The notes under the pieces are model-generated. The model searched no databases and was not told the origin of the DNA. It saw only the letters and a list, made by a program, of their open reading frames with translations. DNA of 51,017 nucleotides from Kitasatospora cheerisanensis KCTC 2395 (GTDB taxonomy: Bacteria; Actinomycetota; Actinomycetes; Streptomycetales; Streptomycetaceae), in the NCBI RefSeq assembly GCF_000696185.1, contig NZ_KK853997.1, positions 7,964,264-8,015,280 on the forward strand. Direction: 5' to 3'. Below are positions 1 through 9,312 of the stretch, one piece after another; position 1 is the first letter of the stretch; the number at the start of each line of letters is the position of its first letter. The position numbers and the translations under genes were made by a program.

Positions 1-1554
1 AAGGACGCCGCGTACAGCGTCAGGCTCGGCAACCGCATCAGGAAGTCGAACGCGGGGGCCAGACCCGCGGCCGACACCGCCAGCACCACCGCCGCCACCA
101 GCCGCGGCCGCCGGCCCGGCACAGCGGCCCACGAGCGTGCCACCGCAGCCAGCCACCCGGCCGTGGCCAGACCGCACAGGCCCACCAGCGCCGCGTACGG
201 GACGAACAGGGTGATCCCCTTGCCGCCGAGCATCGCCGCACTGGCGGCCCCCGTCGGCGACAGCAGGTGCGCCGCGCCACCCCCAGCGCGAGGCCGAAGC
301 CCGCCTGCCGGATCCGTACCCGGCCGGTTCCTCCGGCGGCCGCGCCGACTCCCGCCACAGCGCGGTGCCCGCCGCCCCGATCAGCAGCGCGGTCGCCAGC
401 CCCGCCGCCAGTGCCTCGGTGCCCGCACCGGCCTGGCTGCCGCCGCCGATCGGCCCCAGTGCCACGAAGTCGTAGAGAAACGCCGCCGTGGCCCCCACCG
501 CGCAGAAGTCCCAGAACCCGCCCCGGCCCAGCAGACGTTCGTCCACCAGCGCCCGCTCGCGCAGCGCCGCCGTCGGATGGACCCGCAGCAGCGCAGAGCG
601 CCAACCGGAACGCGGCGCGGACGGCAGGCCGTAGGTGCGGAACAACCGCAGCAGCGAATCCGGCGACCCCTCCCAGCTCCGCACCCGCGCGTCCGCGTAC
701 AACTCCCGGCTGCGCAGCACCGAGTTCTTGAGGAAGGCGGCCAGCACCGCCAGCAGCCCCAGGCGCACGGCGTGGGTCAGGTTGGAGGCGGCGAGCTCCG
801 GTCCGAGGAACAGGCTGCCCGGCACGGCGAGGGCGGCGGAGGCCAGCAGGAGCGGTCCGTTCATCCGCCACACGATGAGCGTCAGGAAGGCCACATCGAG
901 GTCCCGGTTGCGGATGTGGGCGAGCTCGTGCAGCACCACCGTCCGGAACGCGTCCCGGTCCCGCGCGAACAGCGCCAGCAGTCCGCCGCTCAGCACCACC
1001 CGCCGCCGCCTCACGTGACCGAAGGCGAGGGCGTCGATCCCGGGTTGGAGGGGTTCGGCCAGGAACGTGACCCGCCGGTGCAGTCCGGCCGTCCTGGTCA
1101 ACTCGTCCAGAGAGGCCGACAGTTCCGGCATGCCCGCCAGCTCCCGGTATCCGCGCCGGCGGCTCCGCCAGGCGGGCAGGCAGGCGTAGACGCAGCCGAT
1201 GACCAGGAGCAGAAGGACGGTCGCTCCGGCGGTGACCGCCCACCCCGTGCCCGCCCGCGGGTCGTGGCAGTCGAAGACGAACGGCGGCACCTCGCCGCCC
1301 GGACGCGCGTTGCTCGCGCCGGCCGCGTCCTGTGTCGCACGGACCGCGCACTGGTAGTACGCCAGCATCTGCTGCGGCTCGACCGAGGTGAGGAGCATCG
1401 ACGACACGCCATTGACCAGCGTTGCCGACGCCGTCGTCACCGCGGTGATCAGCAGCACGAAACGCGCGGTGGTGCCGGAGGGGAGGCCGAACGGACCGCG
1501 CCCGGGCCGCGCCGGGCCGCCGGCTAAGGCGCCGGCTGAGGCACCGGCGGTCAC
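1..1554 (-). CDS. M48-family zinc metallopeptidase, partial, two frame breaks
   Basis: Membrane-anchored zinc peptidase of the M48 (HtpX/BlaR-like) group. The zinc motif HELAHIRNRD is read from the minus strand at about 930-900 (residue about 209). A first membrane segment lies near residues 30-55, a second follows the extracytoplasmic loop, and further hydrophobic segments follow the active site. The GTG start at 1554 overlaps the TGA of the upstream gene as GTGA, indicating translational coupling. From about 320 down to 270 the plausible protein (residues like IRQAGFGLALGVA) moves to a second frame. From about 270 to the window edge it moves to a third frame with clear membrane segments (for example GITLFVPYAALVGLCG). 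Two single-base indels are the likely cause. The gene continues past the left edge. M48 identity is secure; substrate is unknown. Confidence 0.8.
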   Translation of the reverse strand, partial: MTAGASAGALAGGPARPGRGPFGLPSGTTARFVLLITAVTTASATLVNGVSSMLLTSVEPQQMLAYYQCAVRATQDAAGASNARPGGEVPPFVFDCHDPRAGTGWAVTAGATVLLLLVIGCVYACLPAWRSRRRGYRELAGMPELSASLDELTRTAGLHRRVTFLAEPLQPGIDALAFGHVRRRRVVLSGGLLALFARDRDAFRTVVLHELAHIRNRDLDVAFLTLIVWRMNGPLLLASAALAVPGSLFLGPELAASNLTHAVRLGLLAVLAAFLKNSVLRSRELYADARVRSWEGSPDSLLRLFRTYGLPSAPRSGWRSALLRVHPTAALRERALVDERLLGRGGFWDFCAVGATAAFLYDFVALGPIGGGSQAGAGTEALAAGLATALLIGAAGTALWRESARPPEEPAGYGSGRRASASRWGWRGAPAVADGGRQCGDARRQGDHPVRPVRGAGGPVRSGHGRVAGCGGTLVGRCAGPAAAAGGGGGAGGVGRGSGPRVRLPDAVAEPDAVRGVL

Positions 1555-2114
1555 GGCGCGGAACCCTGCGGGCTGCCCGCTGCTCCGTCCGGGTCGGCGG
1601 GGTCGGCCGGGTGGGTCGGGTCGGCCGGGTAGGTTGGGTCGGCGGTGGCAACGGCCAGCTCCGCCACGATGGCGTCCGCGATCGCCCGGGCCTGCTCCTC
1701 CGGGACCCGCAGTTGCAGTGCCGTCTGCCTGGCGACCTGGCGCACCACGGCCAACTGCGCGGCGGACGGCGGCTCGACCGCGTCGACAGGTGGTGCCGCT
1801 GCGATCCGCCGCCGTCCGAACCTGAACCGGACCCATCGGCCCGCAGACTCCGCAGCCCGGTCGGAGGCCTGCTCGGCGAAGTGCTCCAGGACGCGGACCG
1901 CAGCCGCGAGCGCGGCGGTGCTGAGCAGCGTCGCCACCGTTTCCAGCCCGAGCCCCAGCGGTTCGTCACGGCCCTGCGGGACCGCCCACGGCGGCGGGGG
2001 AGAGCGGTGGAAGGCCTCCGCCGTCATCGCGAACTGCGGCAGCTCCTCCGGCGCGACGGCCTCCACCGCGCGCCGCGCCAGCCGCGTCGCCAGCGTCCGA
2101 TCGTACGTGCGCAT
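1551..2114 (-). CDS. Hypothetical protein translationally coupled to the M48 peptidase
   Basis: A 187-residue protein of unknown function. It is rich in Ala and has one hydrophobic stretch near the middle (TVATLLSTAALAAAV), then an amphipathic region. A Pro/Asp-rich tail contains short repeats of the type DPTYPADPTHPADPADP. The ATG at 2114 follows a purine-rich stretch on the minus strand (GGGGGAGGGG). Its TGA overlaps the GTG of the M48 gene by four bases, so the two are almost certainly one operon and possibly partners. I do not recognise the family. Confidence 0.6.
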   Translation of the reverse strand: MRTYDRTLATRLARRAVEAVAPEELPQFAMTAEAFHRSPPPPWAVPQGRDEPLGLGLETVATLLSTAALAAAVRVLEHFAEQASDRAAESAGRWVRFRFGRRRIAAAPPVDAVEPPSAAQLAVVRQVARQTALQLRVPEEQARAIADAIVAELAVATADPTYPADPTHPADPADPDGAAGSPQGSAP

Positions 2115-2451
2115 TCCGTCCGCCCCTCCCCCGACAGGTGGTCGACGACACTATCCCCCCTGCCGAGCCCCCGTACTCGGTTTCTGCACCATCGATCAGT
2201 GCGGCTGGCTCACCGCCACCATCGCCGACCTGGCGGGCCCGTGCGGGCTGACGGGCCCTCAGCGGACCGGCCGGGCGGGCGCCGCAGCGACGTTCAAGCC
2301 GTGGTGGACCCGGCGGGCGGGCACGGTGGGCGGCGGGAATTCCGGTTGCCCGACGTCCGTTGCGCCGCGTACTTTTCGGGCCAGCGGCACGTAGCTCGAT
2401 CAGTGAGAGCACCAGGCTCGGGGCCTGGGGGGTGCGGGGGCAGGGCCCGCC

Positions 2452-4719
2452 GTGTCGGCCATGGACAGCAACGCTGAGCAGCAGCACTCGACGACGACCG
2501 CCTCCACCGACTACGCGCACGGGCAGCTGGCCCGGGCCTTCGCCACGGCGCTCTCCCATCCGGATCCGGCGACCCGTTCCCGCGCCGACGCGCGGGCGGG
2601 CCGCTGGCGCGCGGTGCTGGCGGGGATGCTGGACGGCAGCCTGCGGATCGGTTCCCGGACGCCGGTGGCGGGCCTGCCTGCCTGGGTGACGCCGGAGGTG
2701 GAGCGCGGCGGGTTCGCGACCGGACGGGCTTGCGCCGAGGGGCCGTTGAAGCCGTACGAGGTGGCGGCCTGCCGGGCGGCGGGGATCCCGGAGGGCCGGG
2801 CCGAGCTGTTCGCGTACTCGCTCACCGAGGCCGGGCTGGCCGGGCTGTGGGCGCTGCTGGACAGCGGGCGCTACCGGGTGACGGTGCCAGAGGAGGCGGC
2901 GCTGCTGACCGTGGCATGGCTGGTGCGGGCCGGCGAGCAGGCGGCGGCTCTCGAACTGGTCGAGGTGCTGGCGCCGTTCGCGGCGCGGCTGCGCTTCACG
3001 CCTCCGCCGGGCGACAGTGCCGGTGCTGCGCCGGACGCGGTCCACCGGCGGTCCGTCGGCGACGCCGTCGCCGCGCTGGCCTCCCGGAAGCCGAACCGGT
3101 CGGTGGAGACCCAGCGCGAGGCGCTGACGGTGTGGCTGCCGTTCTCCGACGAGCTGCTGGCGCACTGGCTGGAGGCAACGGAGGGCGGGCAGCCGCTCGA
3201 CGCGGACCCGGGCCCCGAGTGGCGGCGGCGCGGCGCCGAACTGCTGCTGCGGTACCGGACGTTGGCCGTCGCGCACCCGCTGTCCGGCAAGCACCGCAGG
3301 CGCGGGACCAACCTCGCCGTGCTGCGGTCCGCGCTGGAGGCCGCGGTCGCCGGCGAGCCGCTCGACCCCCGGCTGCGTGGACTGCTCCTGCTCGCCGTGG
3401 ACGGCATGGTGCGCAAGCGCGGACTGCCCGGGTCCGAGACCCACGCCGCGCTGCGGGCGACCCAGGCCGAGCAGGCCGCGCTGCCCTCCCACCACGCGAT
3501 CGCGCAGGTGCTGGCGGGCCGTCTCGCGGTGCTCGGCCAGGACGACGGTCTGACCGATCCGGACGCCGTGCTGGCGCCGGTCACCGCCGCCGAGGCGGCC
3601 GCGTCCGGTGTCCCGGCCGGGGCGGCGGTGCCGGCAGCACTGTTCAAGCCGGTGCTGGCGGCGACCAGCGCGCCCGTCGAGACGCTGATCGAGCGCGGGC
3701 TGGTGCCGTCCGCCGAGGTGCTGGCGGAGCTGGCGCCACAACTGGCCGCGGCGGCGGAGGCCGCAGCACACGCCGATCCGGCGCTGCGCGGCCTGGTGTC
3801 GGCCGGTCACCGCGCGTTCGCCGGACGGCGGTCGTTGCTGCTGCTCGACTACGCGCACCAGATCCGGGCGGAGGAACTGCCCTGGGTCCGGGCGGTCCGC
3901 CCGTACCGGAACGGCGACCCGGCCGCCCGGCAGAGCGGGATGGCCGCGCTGCGCCGGCTCGGCGAGCTGGCCGTGGGCACCTTCCCCGGAACGATCCTGC
4001 CGAACCCGCTGGTCGGCGAGCTGGCCGGGTTGGCGCGGCGGGCCGAATCCGCGCTGCCGTTCACCGAGGAGCTGGCGGCGGACATCTTCATGGGCGGCTT
4101 CACTCCGAAGTTCGCAGCGGCCGCCGGGATCGCCGCGGGCCTGCTCGAGGGGACGCTGTACGAGCGGTACTTCGGCATCGACTACGCCGGGGTGTGGGTG
4201 CTCGCCCAGCGCGCCGAGAAGGACAGGGAGCGGTCGGTGGTGGCCCGGGAGTTCTCGGAGCTGTGCCGCCGCCGCGCCGGCAGCCCCGCACTCCGCGGGT
4301 CGGTGGCCGCCAACGGGACGGTGATCGAGCAGGCGCAGATCCTCACCACGCACAACCTGGCCGTCCTCGCCGGGCCGGTCGGCGTCGTGCCGGCGGGCGG
4401 CTGGCCGGCGGCGGCGCTCGGCGCGTTCACCACGGCGCGGCAACTGGTGGCGCTGGCCGAGCGGTTGCCGCGGCCGCTGCCGGTGGTGAAGAACGCCGCG
4501 TTCGCCTGGCGGCAGCTGGTCTTCCACCTGTCGCTCTGCTCGCCGCAGGAGCAGGCAGCCGTCCTCGCCGAGATCGAGCGCGACCATCCGCCGCGGCTCG
4601 CCCCGGCGGTGGCCGGTCTGCGGCTCGCGGCCGCCGGCGGCGAGGCCGAGCCGAACGGCGCCGACGGTCGGCGCCTCCTTGGCTGGACGGTGGGCCCGCA
4701 CTGGCTGCTGCGACGATGA
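2452..4719 (+). CDS. Large conserved hypothetical protein, alpha-helical
   Basis: A 755-residue, uninterrupted reading frame with strong actinobacterial codon bias. The composition is Ala/Leu/Glu-rich with regular helical spacing, and there is no signal peptide or obvious membrane segment. I see no catalytic motif. Conserved-looking stretches include LPWVRAVRPYRNGDPAARQSG and ADIFMGGFTPKFAAAA, the latter near residue 545. The GTG at 2452 is the longest start; an ATG at 2461 is an alternative. It converges with the gene at 4906-5622, with hairpins between them. Similar long proteins of unknown role are common in streptomycetes, so no function is assigned. Confidence 0.75.
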   Translation: MSAMDSNAEQQHSTTTASTDYAHGQLARAFATALSHPDPATRSRADARAGRWRAVLAGMLDGSLRIGSRTPVAGLPAWVTPEVERGGFATGRACAEGPLKPYEVAACRAAGIPEGRAELFAYSLTEAGLAGLWALLDSGRYRVTVPEEAALLTVAWLVRAGEQAAALELVEVLAPFAARLRFTPPPGDSAGAAPDAVHRRSVGDAVAALASRKPNRSVETQREALTVWLPFSDELLAHWLEATEGGQPLDADPGPEWRRRGAELLLRYRTLAVAHPLSGKHRRRGTNLAVLRSALEAAVAGEPLDPRLRGLLLLAVDGMVRKRGLPGSETHAALRATQAEQAALPSHHAIAQVLAGRLAVLGQDDGLTDPDAVLAPVTAAEAAASGVPAGAAVPAALFKPVLAATSAPVETLIERGLVPSAEVLAELAPQLAAAAEAAAHADPALRGLVSAGHRAFAGRRSLLLLDYAHQIRAEELPWVRAVRPYRNGDPAARQSGMAALRRLGELAVGTFPGTILPNPLVGELAGLARRAESALPFTEELAADIFMGGFTPKFAAAAGIAAGLLEGTLYERYFGIDYAGVWVLAQRAEKDRERSVVAREFSELCRRRAGSPALRGSVAANGTVIEQAQILTTHNLAVLAGPVGVVPAGGWPAAALGAFTTARQLVALAERLPRPLPVVKNAAFAWRQLVFHLSLCSPQEQAAVLAEIERDHPPRLAPAVAGLRLAAAGGEAEPNGADGRRLLGWTVGPHWLLRR

Positions 4720-4762
4720 CGCGTCAGCGGGGGCCTGGCCCGCGAGGCGCACGAGCCTCGGC

Positions 4763-4810
4763 GCTCAGCGGCTGAGCTCCCTTCCACAGAGGACGGGAGC
4801 GAGCTCAGCC
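4763..4810. terminator. Overlapping hairpins between convergent genes
   Basis: GGCTGAGCT at 4770-4778 pairs with AGCTCAGCC at 4802-4810, with CCC/GGG inside the stem. A competing hairpin pairs GCTCAG (4763-4768) with CTGAGC (4772-4777). The position, 44 to 91 bases after the stop of the 755-aa gene and facing a convergent gene, fits a bidirectional terminator without a T-tract, as is usual in streptomycetes. Confidence 0.55.
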
Positions 4811-4905
4811 GGTCGCGGAGGCCGCGTCCGATCCGCGTCCCGCCGAGTGGTGAACCGTTGACGGACAACGACCACAGTCGCTGTCCGCACCGCCCGGACG
4901 GTGCG

Positions 4906-5622
4906 TCAAGTCGCGGGCCCGATCCCTTCCGGCAGGCCGGCCACGACGAAGGTGACGGCTTCCTCCGGTGTCTCGAAGCGCGCGAGTACCTCGTGCCCGT
5001 CCAGTACCGCGTAGGACCTCTCGTAGTGCGGCCAGATCATGGGTCCGACCCCGTTGATCCGCCGGTTCGGCTTGATGCTGGTGGAGAACCAGAGGTTGAA
5101 GTGGCTTGTCACCGGCATCAGTTGGCGAAGCACCGGCTGGGCGTACGCCGCCGTCAACAGCGCGTGCACGCGCGGGAAACCGTTCATCGGCCACCTGTGG
5201 ACGCGATCGAGCCTGCGGCACCACTCCAACTCGACCGCACCGAGCGGCTCCCGCTCGTGCGCGAGGGCCCAGGGGCGGTACCCGATGCACGGGGCCTGCT
5301 CCCTGACCTCCTCCAGCCCCGCTCCACCCAGCCATGCCGCCACCGCCCTGACCATCTCGGCCGGATCGGCGGTCAACCCGTCGGCCAGGAACAAGTGGCC
5401 GCTCCGCAGGTGCACCCAGTAGGTCCCACGCTCCGCATCGGCCGGAGTCACCGTCACCCGCCGGCCGAGCCCCGCGTCGACGTACTCGGCCTTGCTGCTC
5501 CACTTCTCCGGCTCCGGACAGGTGACGCCGAGGCGCTTCGCCGCGCTGCTCCACGTCTCCTGTTCGGGTAGGACGACCCCGAGGCCCTCCGCCGTACGAA
5601 GCAACGTCTCCCCGAACGTCAT
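4906..5622 (-). CDS. DUF6193-like hypothetical protein
   Basis: A 238-residue soluble protein. The C-terminal half has the features I associate with the DUF6193 family (sometimes labelled natural-product-biosynthesis-associated): a WRLDRVHRWP-like stretch, HFNLWFSTS, an aromatic WPHYERSYAVLDG segment and a final EEAVTFVVAGLPEGIGPAT tail. The N-terminal part has two similar ETWSSAAKRLGV / EKWSSKAEYVDA motifs about 20 residues apart, which look like a small internal repeat. It starts with ATG at 5622. The family name is from memory of the pattern; the biochemical role is unknown. Confidence 0.6.
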   Translation of the reverse strand: MTFGETLLRTAEGLGVVLPEQETWSSAAKRLGVTCPEPEKWSSKAEYVDAGLGRRVTVTPADAERGTYWVHLRSGHLFLADGLTADPAEMVRAVAAWLGGAGLEEVREQAPCIGYRPWALAHEREPLGAVELEWCRRLDRVHRWPMNGFPRVHALLTAAYAQPVLRQLMPVTSHFNLWFSTSIKPNRRINGVGPMIWPHYERSYAVLDGHEVLARFETPEEAVTFVVAGLPEGIGPAT

Positions 5623-5789
5623 GCCGCCCCCGTCGTTCTCGCCCGACCCGCCCCGCAGTTCATCCTGCCAATATGCCGCAGAGCGCGTCGACCGTCTCGG
5701 TCGATCCGGGCACCGGCCGGGAGCGGGGCCTTCTGTGTAGGCGCGCCCGTCGCCGTCCCTGCCTTTCGCGGGCGCGGCCCGGCCGGCAT

Positions 5790-6044
5790 CTACTGCCGGG
5801 CAGTCTCAGGCTGCTTCGCATGGGCTCGGTGTCGCGGCCCGCCTCGCTCGATCAGGGCCAGCACCAGATCGACCGCGCCGGCCGTCGCGAACACTGCCAG
5901 CATCAGCCGCTGCCACAGGGGCGCGTCTCCCAGCAACACCCAAGCCGCGGCTGCCACCACTACAACAGCACGCCACCGCAACGCGCGCCTCCACCAGCCG
6001 AACACCGCGCCTCCGAGCCCGCACGAATTCTGACGACCGCGCAC
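5790..6044 (-). CDS. Small membrane protein, hypothetical
   Basis: A short reading frame ending at 5790 with two hydrophobic helices, WRAVVVVAAAAWVLLG and LMLAVFATAGAVDLVLALI, separated by a short polar loop, and a basic His/Arg-rich tail. The arrangement is a two-helix membrane protein of 70-85 residues. A GTG at 6044 is the longer start; a GTG at 6005 just before FGWWRR is at least as plausible. The longer open frame upstream to 6869 has biased composition and is not believed to be coding. Confidence 0.4.
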   Translation of the reverse strand: MRGRQNSCGLGGAVFGWWRRALRWRAVVVVAAAAWVLLGDAPLWQRLMLAVFATAGAVDLVLALIERGGPRHRAHAKQPETARQ

Positions 6045-6232
6045 TCTACGCCGCCCCGCGAGCCCTTCGACAGGCGTATGCACACGGCAACAGGTCGCTC
6101 CTGAACGACCGCAGCGCCCGGCCCTGATCTTGACTGCTGGCGGCGTGTGCGGTGCCGGGCTGGCGGGTGCGCCGGCCGCCGCTGGATCCAAGGGCGCCGT
6201 TCCGGGCTGGAGTGGTTGGCTACGCTCGCGCC

Positions 6233-6732
6233 ATGGAGGAGGACGAGGCCCTGGAACTGCTGCGCCGGGTGCTGCTGGAGCGCGACCCGCGCGGTTGTCC
6301 GGGGGGACGGTCTGCGCGGCGGTGGAGGCCGCCCGAGCGGCGCTGGCCGGTGGGGTGGACACCGTGAGCCTGTGGGAGCTCGGTGTGCTGTCCGAGTCGG
6401 ACGCTGCGGAAGCGCGACGGCTGCTGTTCCCGCTAAAACAGGAACTCTGGCCGGTGCTGCGGCTGCCGGCCACCGTCGAGGGCCGCGACCGGGCGCTGGC
6501 CCGGAACTGTCTGCGGGATCTCCTGGACGGTCGGCTCGACCCGTTGGCGGCGGCCGGGCGGATCGGCTTTGAGCTGTGCCCCGCCGACGACCCCGGCTCG
6601 CCGCTGTGGCCGGTCCGTGGATGGCTGTATCGCGCGGAGGACCAGCAGGAGCACTGCGGCGGGCTGACGAAGGAACTGGTGGCCGAACTGCACGACGTGG
6701 CCGCTCGGCTGCTGGCTGGTCCGCTGTCCTGA
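6233..6732 (+). CDS. Hypothetical protein with one frame break
   Basis: The protein starts at ATG 6233 (MEEDEALELLRRVLLERDPRG). After a frame change within the G-run at about 6297-6306 it continues in another frame as SGGTVCAAVEAARAALAGG and on to a well-behaved C-terminus ending at 6732. The joined product is about 165 residues, acidic and helical, of unknown family. The middle contains ELCPADDPGSPLWPVRGWLYRAEDQ. The frame change coincides with a run of six G, so a miscounted base is the simplest explanation. No function is proposed. Confidence 0.5.
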
Positions 6733-6869
6733 CGGCCGGGGCACGACAGTGCTTCCCGCTCCGGCGCACCCGGAAGGTCTGATCCCGGTGGAGCTGGTCG
6801 GGAAGACCTGGCGGGCGCCAGCGGAACTGGAACGCAGTGAGCGATGGCATGGGGCCGCCCCGCCGACAC

Positions 6870-7185
6870 GGCGGCCCGGGTCGGGCAGGTAGGCGAGGTG
6901 CCCCGGCCGGTGGGTTCAGCGGTCTCGGTGGCGAGGAGGAGCAGTCGTCCGGCTTCGGTTTCGGGTCGGAGGCGGACGACGTGGGTGAACGGGCCGATGA
7001 TCAGCAGGGGGCGGTGGTTGCGGACGCGGCGGTGCCAGTGCCGGTCGGCGGCTGTCTCGCCGTCGAACGAACCAGGCGGTTCCGCCGGGTCGGTGCAGGG
7101 CCAGCCGGTAGGTGTCGAGGACCGCCGATTGGTCGGGGTGCGGGTCGGCGGTGTCGTGGTCGGCCAAGCCGTCCGCGGCGAGCAC
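6870..7185 (-). pseudogene. Broken hypothetical coding region
   Basis: Two stretches on the minus strand look like protein but lie in different frames. The first starts at a GTG near 7185 (VLAADGLADHDTADPHPDQ, then VLDTYRLALHRPGGTAWF). After a frame change near 7070 it appears to continue as DGETAADRHWHRRVRNHRP and LLIIGPFTHVVRLRPETEAG. Together they would give about 100 residues with no recognised family. The downstream end is unclear. It may be a decayed gene or a sequence error; it is included because the codon pattern in both stretches is good. Confidence 0.3.
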
Positions 7186-7305
7186 CGGACGGCCCGTCAG
7201 GCTCTGACTCGCGTCGCCGGCAAACGCTTCTGAGGGTGGGGATTTGAGGCAGCCCGAAGACAGGCCGGGATCGACCGGCCCGTCTCCGAGGGGAACGTCC
7301 GGTTA

Positions 7306-7800
7306 CTACGGGCGCAGGGCTTCGGCGACCGCGATGGTGTCCCAGTAGAACGGGTGTATCTCGGTGATGAGCCCGTCTTTGACGGTGATCAGTTGCATGA
7401 CCGAGGTGTCCAGGACCCGGCCGGTGGCGCGGGCCCGGAGCCGGCCCCGGTTCATCACCACGACGACATCTCCGTCAAGCACGAACCTCTGCTCCAGGAA
7501 GTCCAATGACTGCCATGCCTCGCTCATCGCGGCCATGAACTCTTCGATGCCGCGCGGCCCGCGCCAGGTGCCGCCGTAGGGGAGCCCAGGTGCCTGGTAC
7601 ATCACCACCTCCGGGGCGAGGCAAGCGGCGAGTCCGTCGAAGCTGGCCTTCCCCAGGCCACCAGCGGCGATGTAGGCGGCCTCGGCAGCGTAGAACTTCT
7701 GCAGCACCGCCAAGGCGTCGCCATGCGCGGGCACGTCGGTGCACGGCACAGCCGCTCGTTCCGTGATCAGGTTCGGATTCATCGTGTTCTCTACGGTCAT
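7306..7800 (-). CDS. SnoaL-like / NTF2-fold protein
   Basis: About 164 residues from ATG 7800, with an in-frame ATG 18 bases later as alternative. The pattern is that of the SnoaL-like/NTF2 superfamily: an N-terminal helix (AVLQKFYAAEAAYIAAG), a segment with LAPEVVMYQAPGLPYGGTWRGPRGI, a second helix EFMAAMSEAWQSL, then antiparallel strands (RFVLDGDVVVVMNRGRLRARATG, VMQLITVKDGLITEIHPFYWD). The GTWRGPRGIEEFM stretch is the usual loop before the second helix. Such proteins are cyclases, isomerases or ligand-binding proteins; without neighbours of a defined pathway the substrate cannot be named. It is transcribed away from the gene at 8074. Confidence 0.75.
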   Translation of the reverse strand: MTVENTMNPNLITERAAVPCTDVPAHGDALAVLQKFYAAEAAYIAAGGLGKASFDGLAACLAPEVVMYQAPGLPYGGTWRGPRGIEEFMAAMSEAWQSLDFLEQRFVLDGDVVVVMNRGRLRARATGRVLDTSVMQLITVKDGLITEIHPFYWDTIAVAEALRP

Positions 7801-8073
7801 CAGGTCATGCTGACGATCCGACGGGAAGAAGGCTGGCAGCAAACGGACGTGGCGTCCTGAGCGTCCTGGCCACGGTCGGCGGGAGGGAGCCCGCTGTGCC
7901 CCGCAACGGTGCGTGGCCAGGATCGGATGTTGCGCGGTCGAACTTCGGTGAGACGGGTCAGCCGCAGCCGGTGCCCGGGGCCCGAGTCGTTCCCGACGGG
8001 CTCTCGGGGCTGTCCCGGCCGGTATTTAATGTCAGATTGACGATAATGGTTTCCGGGGGCTACCGTGCCGGGC

Positions 8074-8712
8074 ATGACAGTGAAAGTGGTGCTGACGCGC
8101 GACAGCGTGTGCATGGGGGACGACTGCCATGCACCGCACCAGCAGGACGTCACCTTCGACGGTGCCACTGCCCTGAGCGAGTTCGTGGCCCAAGTGGCCG
8201 GCTATCCCCTCCGCATGCGCGGGGCCCGCTGGGTGATGTTCCTCGGCTGGAACGGTGCCGAGGGCGCCCCGATCGCAGAGTTCTCGCCGGAGTGGGAGAA
8301 CCCGCGCCTCATGGCCGGGACGGACCCTCTGACCCCGTTGGAGTCCCTGGCCCCCACCGACGGCGAGCTGAACTTCTTCTTCCAGTACCGGGCCGGCAGC
8401 GTCCCTCTGGCGGGGCCGGCCGACCCGCCTTCCGGCGGCCTCGATCGGCTCGCAAGCCGGCTCGCCCTGTGGCTCGCCGAGCGCCGCCTGGTCCTCCCCG
8501 GTCCTGTCCCCATGATCGCCGTGGTATCGACGTGGCCCCGCAGTTCCCGGATCGGCCCCGGAGCCCGGGGATGCGATGCGGCTCCGGGTCTCACCGCGAC
8601 GGGGTTGCCCAGCAGTCGCCCGGCGCGCCGCCCTCACCCAGCACCCCCGCTCGCTCCGGGGACGACCAGGAGTGCACCCGGGTCCGCCGCCGGGCGGCCG
8701 GGACGACCCTGA
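8074..8712 (+). CDS. Hypothetical protein, C-terminus uncertain
   Basis: The ATG at 8074 (or the GTG at 8065) opens a convincing N-terminal half: MTVKVVLTRDSVCMGDD, GATALSEFVAQVAGY, ARWVMFLGWNG, ELNFFFQYRAGS. After about residue 110 the composition becomes Arg/Pro/Ser-rich, and the reading frame may have been lost. A plausible tail in another frame runs from about 8700 to a stop at 8914 (IQLALEQDRFDERCAYRHAD), so one gene with frame errors, or two remnants, are both possible. The family is unknown. It is divergent from the SnoaL-like gene, and the roughly 270 bases between them probably hold both promoters. Confidence 0.45.
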   Translation: MTVKVVLTRDSVCMGDDCHAPHQQDVTFDGATALSEFVAQVAGYPLRMRGARWVMFLGWNGAEGAPIAEFSPEWENPRLMAGTDPLTPLESLAPTDGELNFFFQYRAGSVPLAGPADPPSGGLDRLASRLALWLAERRLVLPGPVPMIAVVSTWPRSSRIGPGARGCDAAPGLTATGLPSSRPARRPHPAPPLAPGTTRSAPGSAAGRPGRP

Positions 8713-8914
8713 CCAGACGATCCAACTGGCTCTGGAACAGGACCGGTTCGACGAACGTTGCGCCTACCGGCACGCCGACGTCGGCCACGAGAACACCTCC
8801 ACCGCCGCGGCCGCCGCCCTGACCGAGCGTCAGCGCCTGCACGACCACACCGCCACCACCCAGCGCTACGGCCCCGACCACGACACCGCCCACCAGGCCC
8901 GCCCGCAGCACTGA

Positions 8915-9312
8915 CACGGCCCACCGCCGCCTCGCCGGCCCCACTGCCCAACCCCGGTGGGCCAGGCGGCGGAACTCCGGGCCGGCGTGGCCGGACACGG
9001 AGCGGCCAGTCGGACCGGGTGGTACCTCACCCACCGGCTCGACGGCCGCCCCGCACGCCGGCTCCACCAGCCGGGCCGTGGTCGCCGCGTCCTCGACCAG
9101 AAGCGTCAGCGCTGTGCCCTGGCACGGGAGACAGGCGGCGAAGGCGGCGCCGGTGACCTCCTCTCCCGGCACCTGGTGGCGGTGGTGTGCCCGATCGCGG
9201 GCGGCCGACGGGGGAGTGGGGCGCGACGCTGTCGGCGGCGGCAGCGCCGGCCGACGGGCTGGACCGGCGGGTTCCCGGTCCGTCCGTTGGGCGGGGCGGC
9301 CAGGTAGAGTCT
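8915..9312. other. Stretch without a confident gene
   Basis: Open frames exist on both strands, the best being a minus-strand frame starting at 9172 (MPGEEVTGAAFAACLPCQGT), but none shows a known motif or consistent codon bias over its full length. The right part is upstream of the PP2C phosphatase gene and should contain its promoter. Confidence 0.4.

Noticed and set aside
1966..4752. Long minus-strand open frame opposite the 755-aa gene
   Set aside because: Composition is Arg/Gln/Pro-rich and lacks domains; the plus-strand frame has proper codon bias.
8591..9172. Minus-strand gene of 193 residues
   Set aside because: The first 80 residues are acceptable but the rest is Gly/Val-rich antisense to a plus-strand coding-like stretch; no motif.
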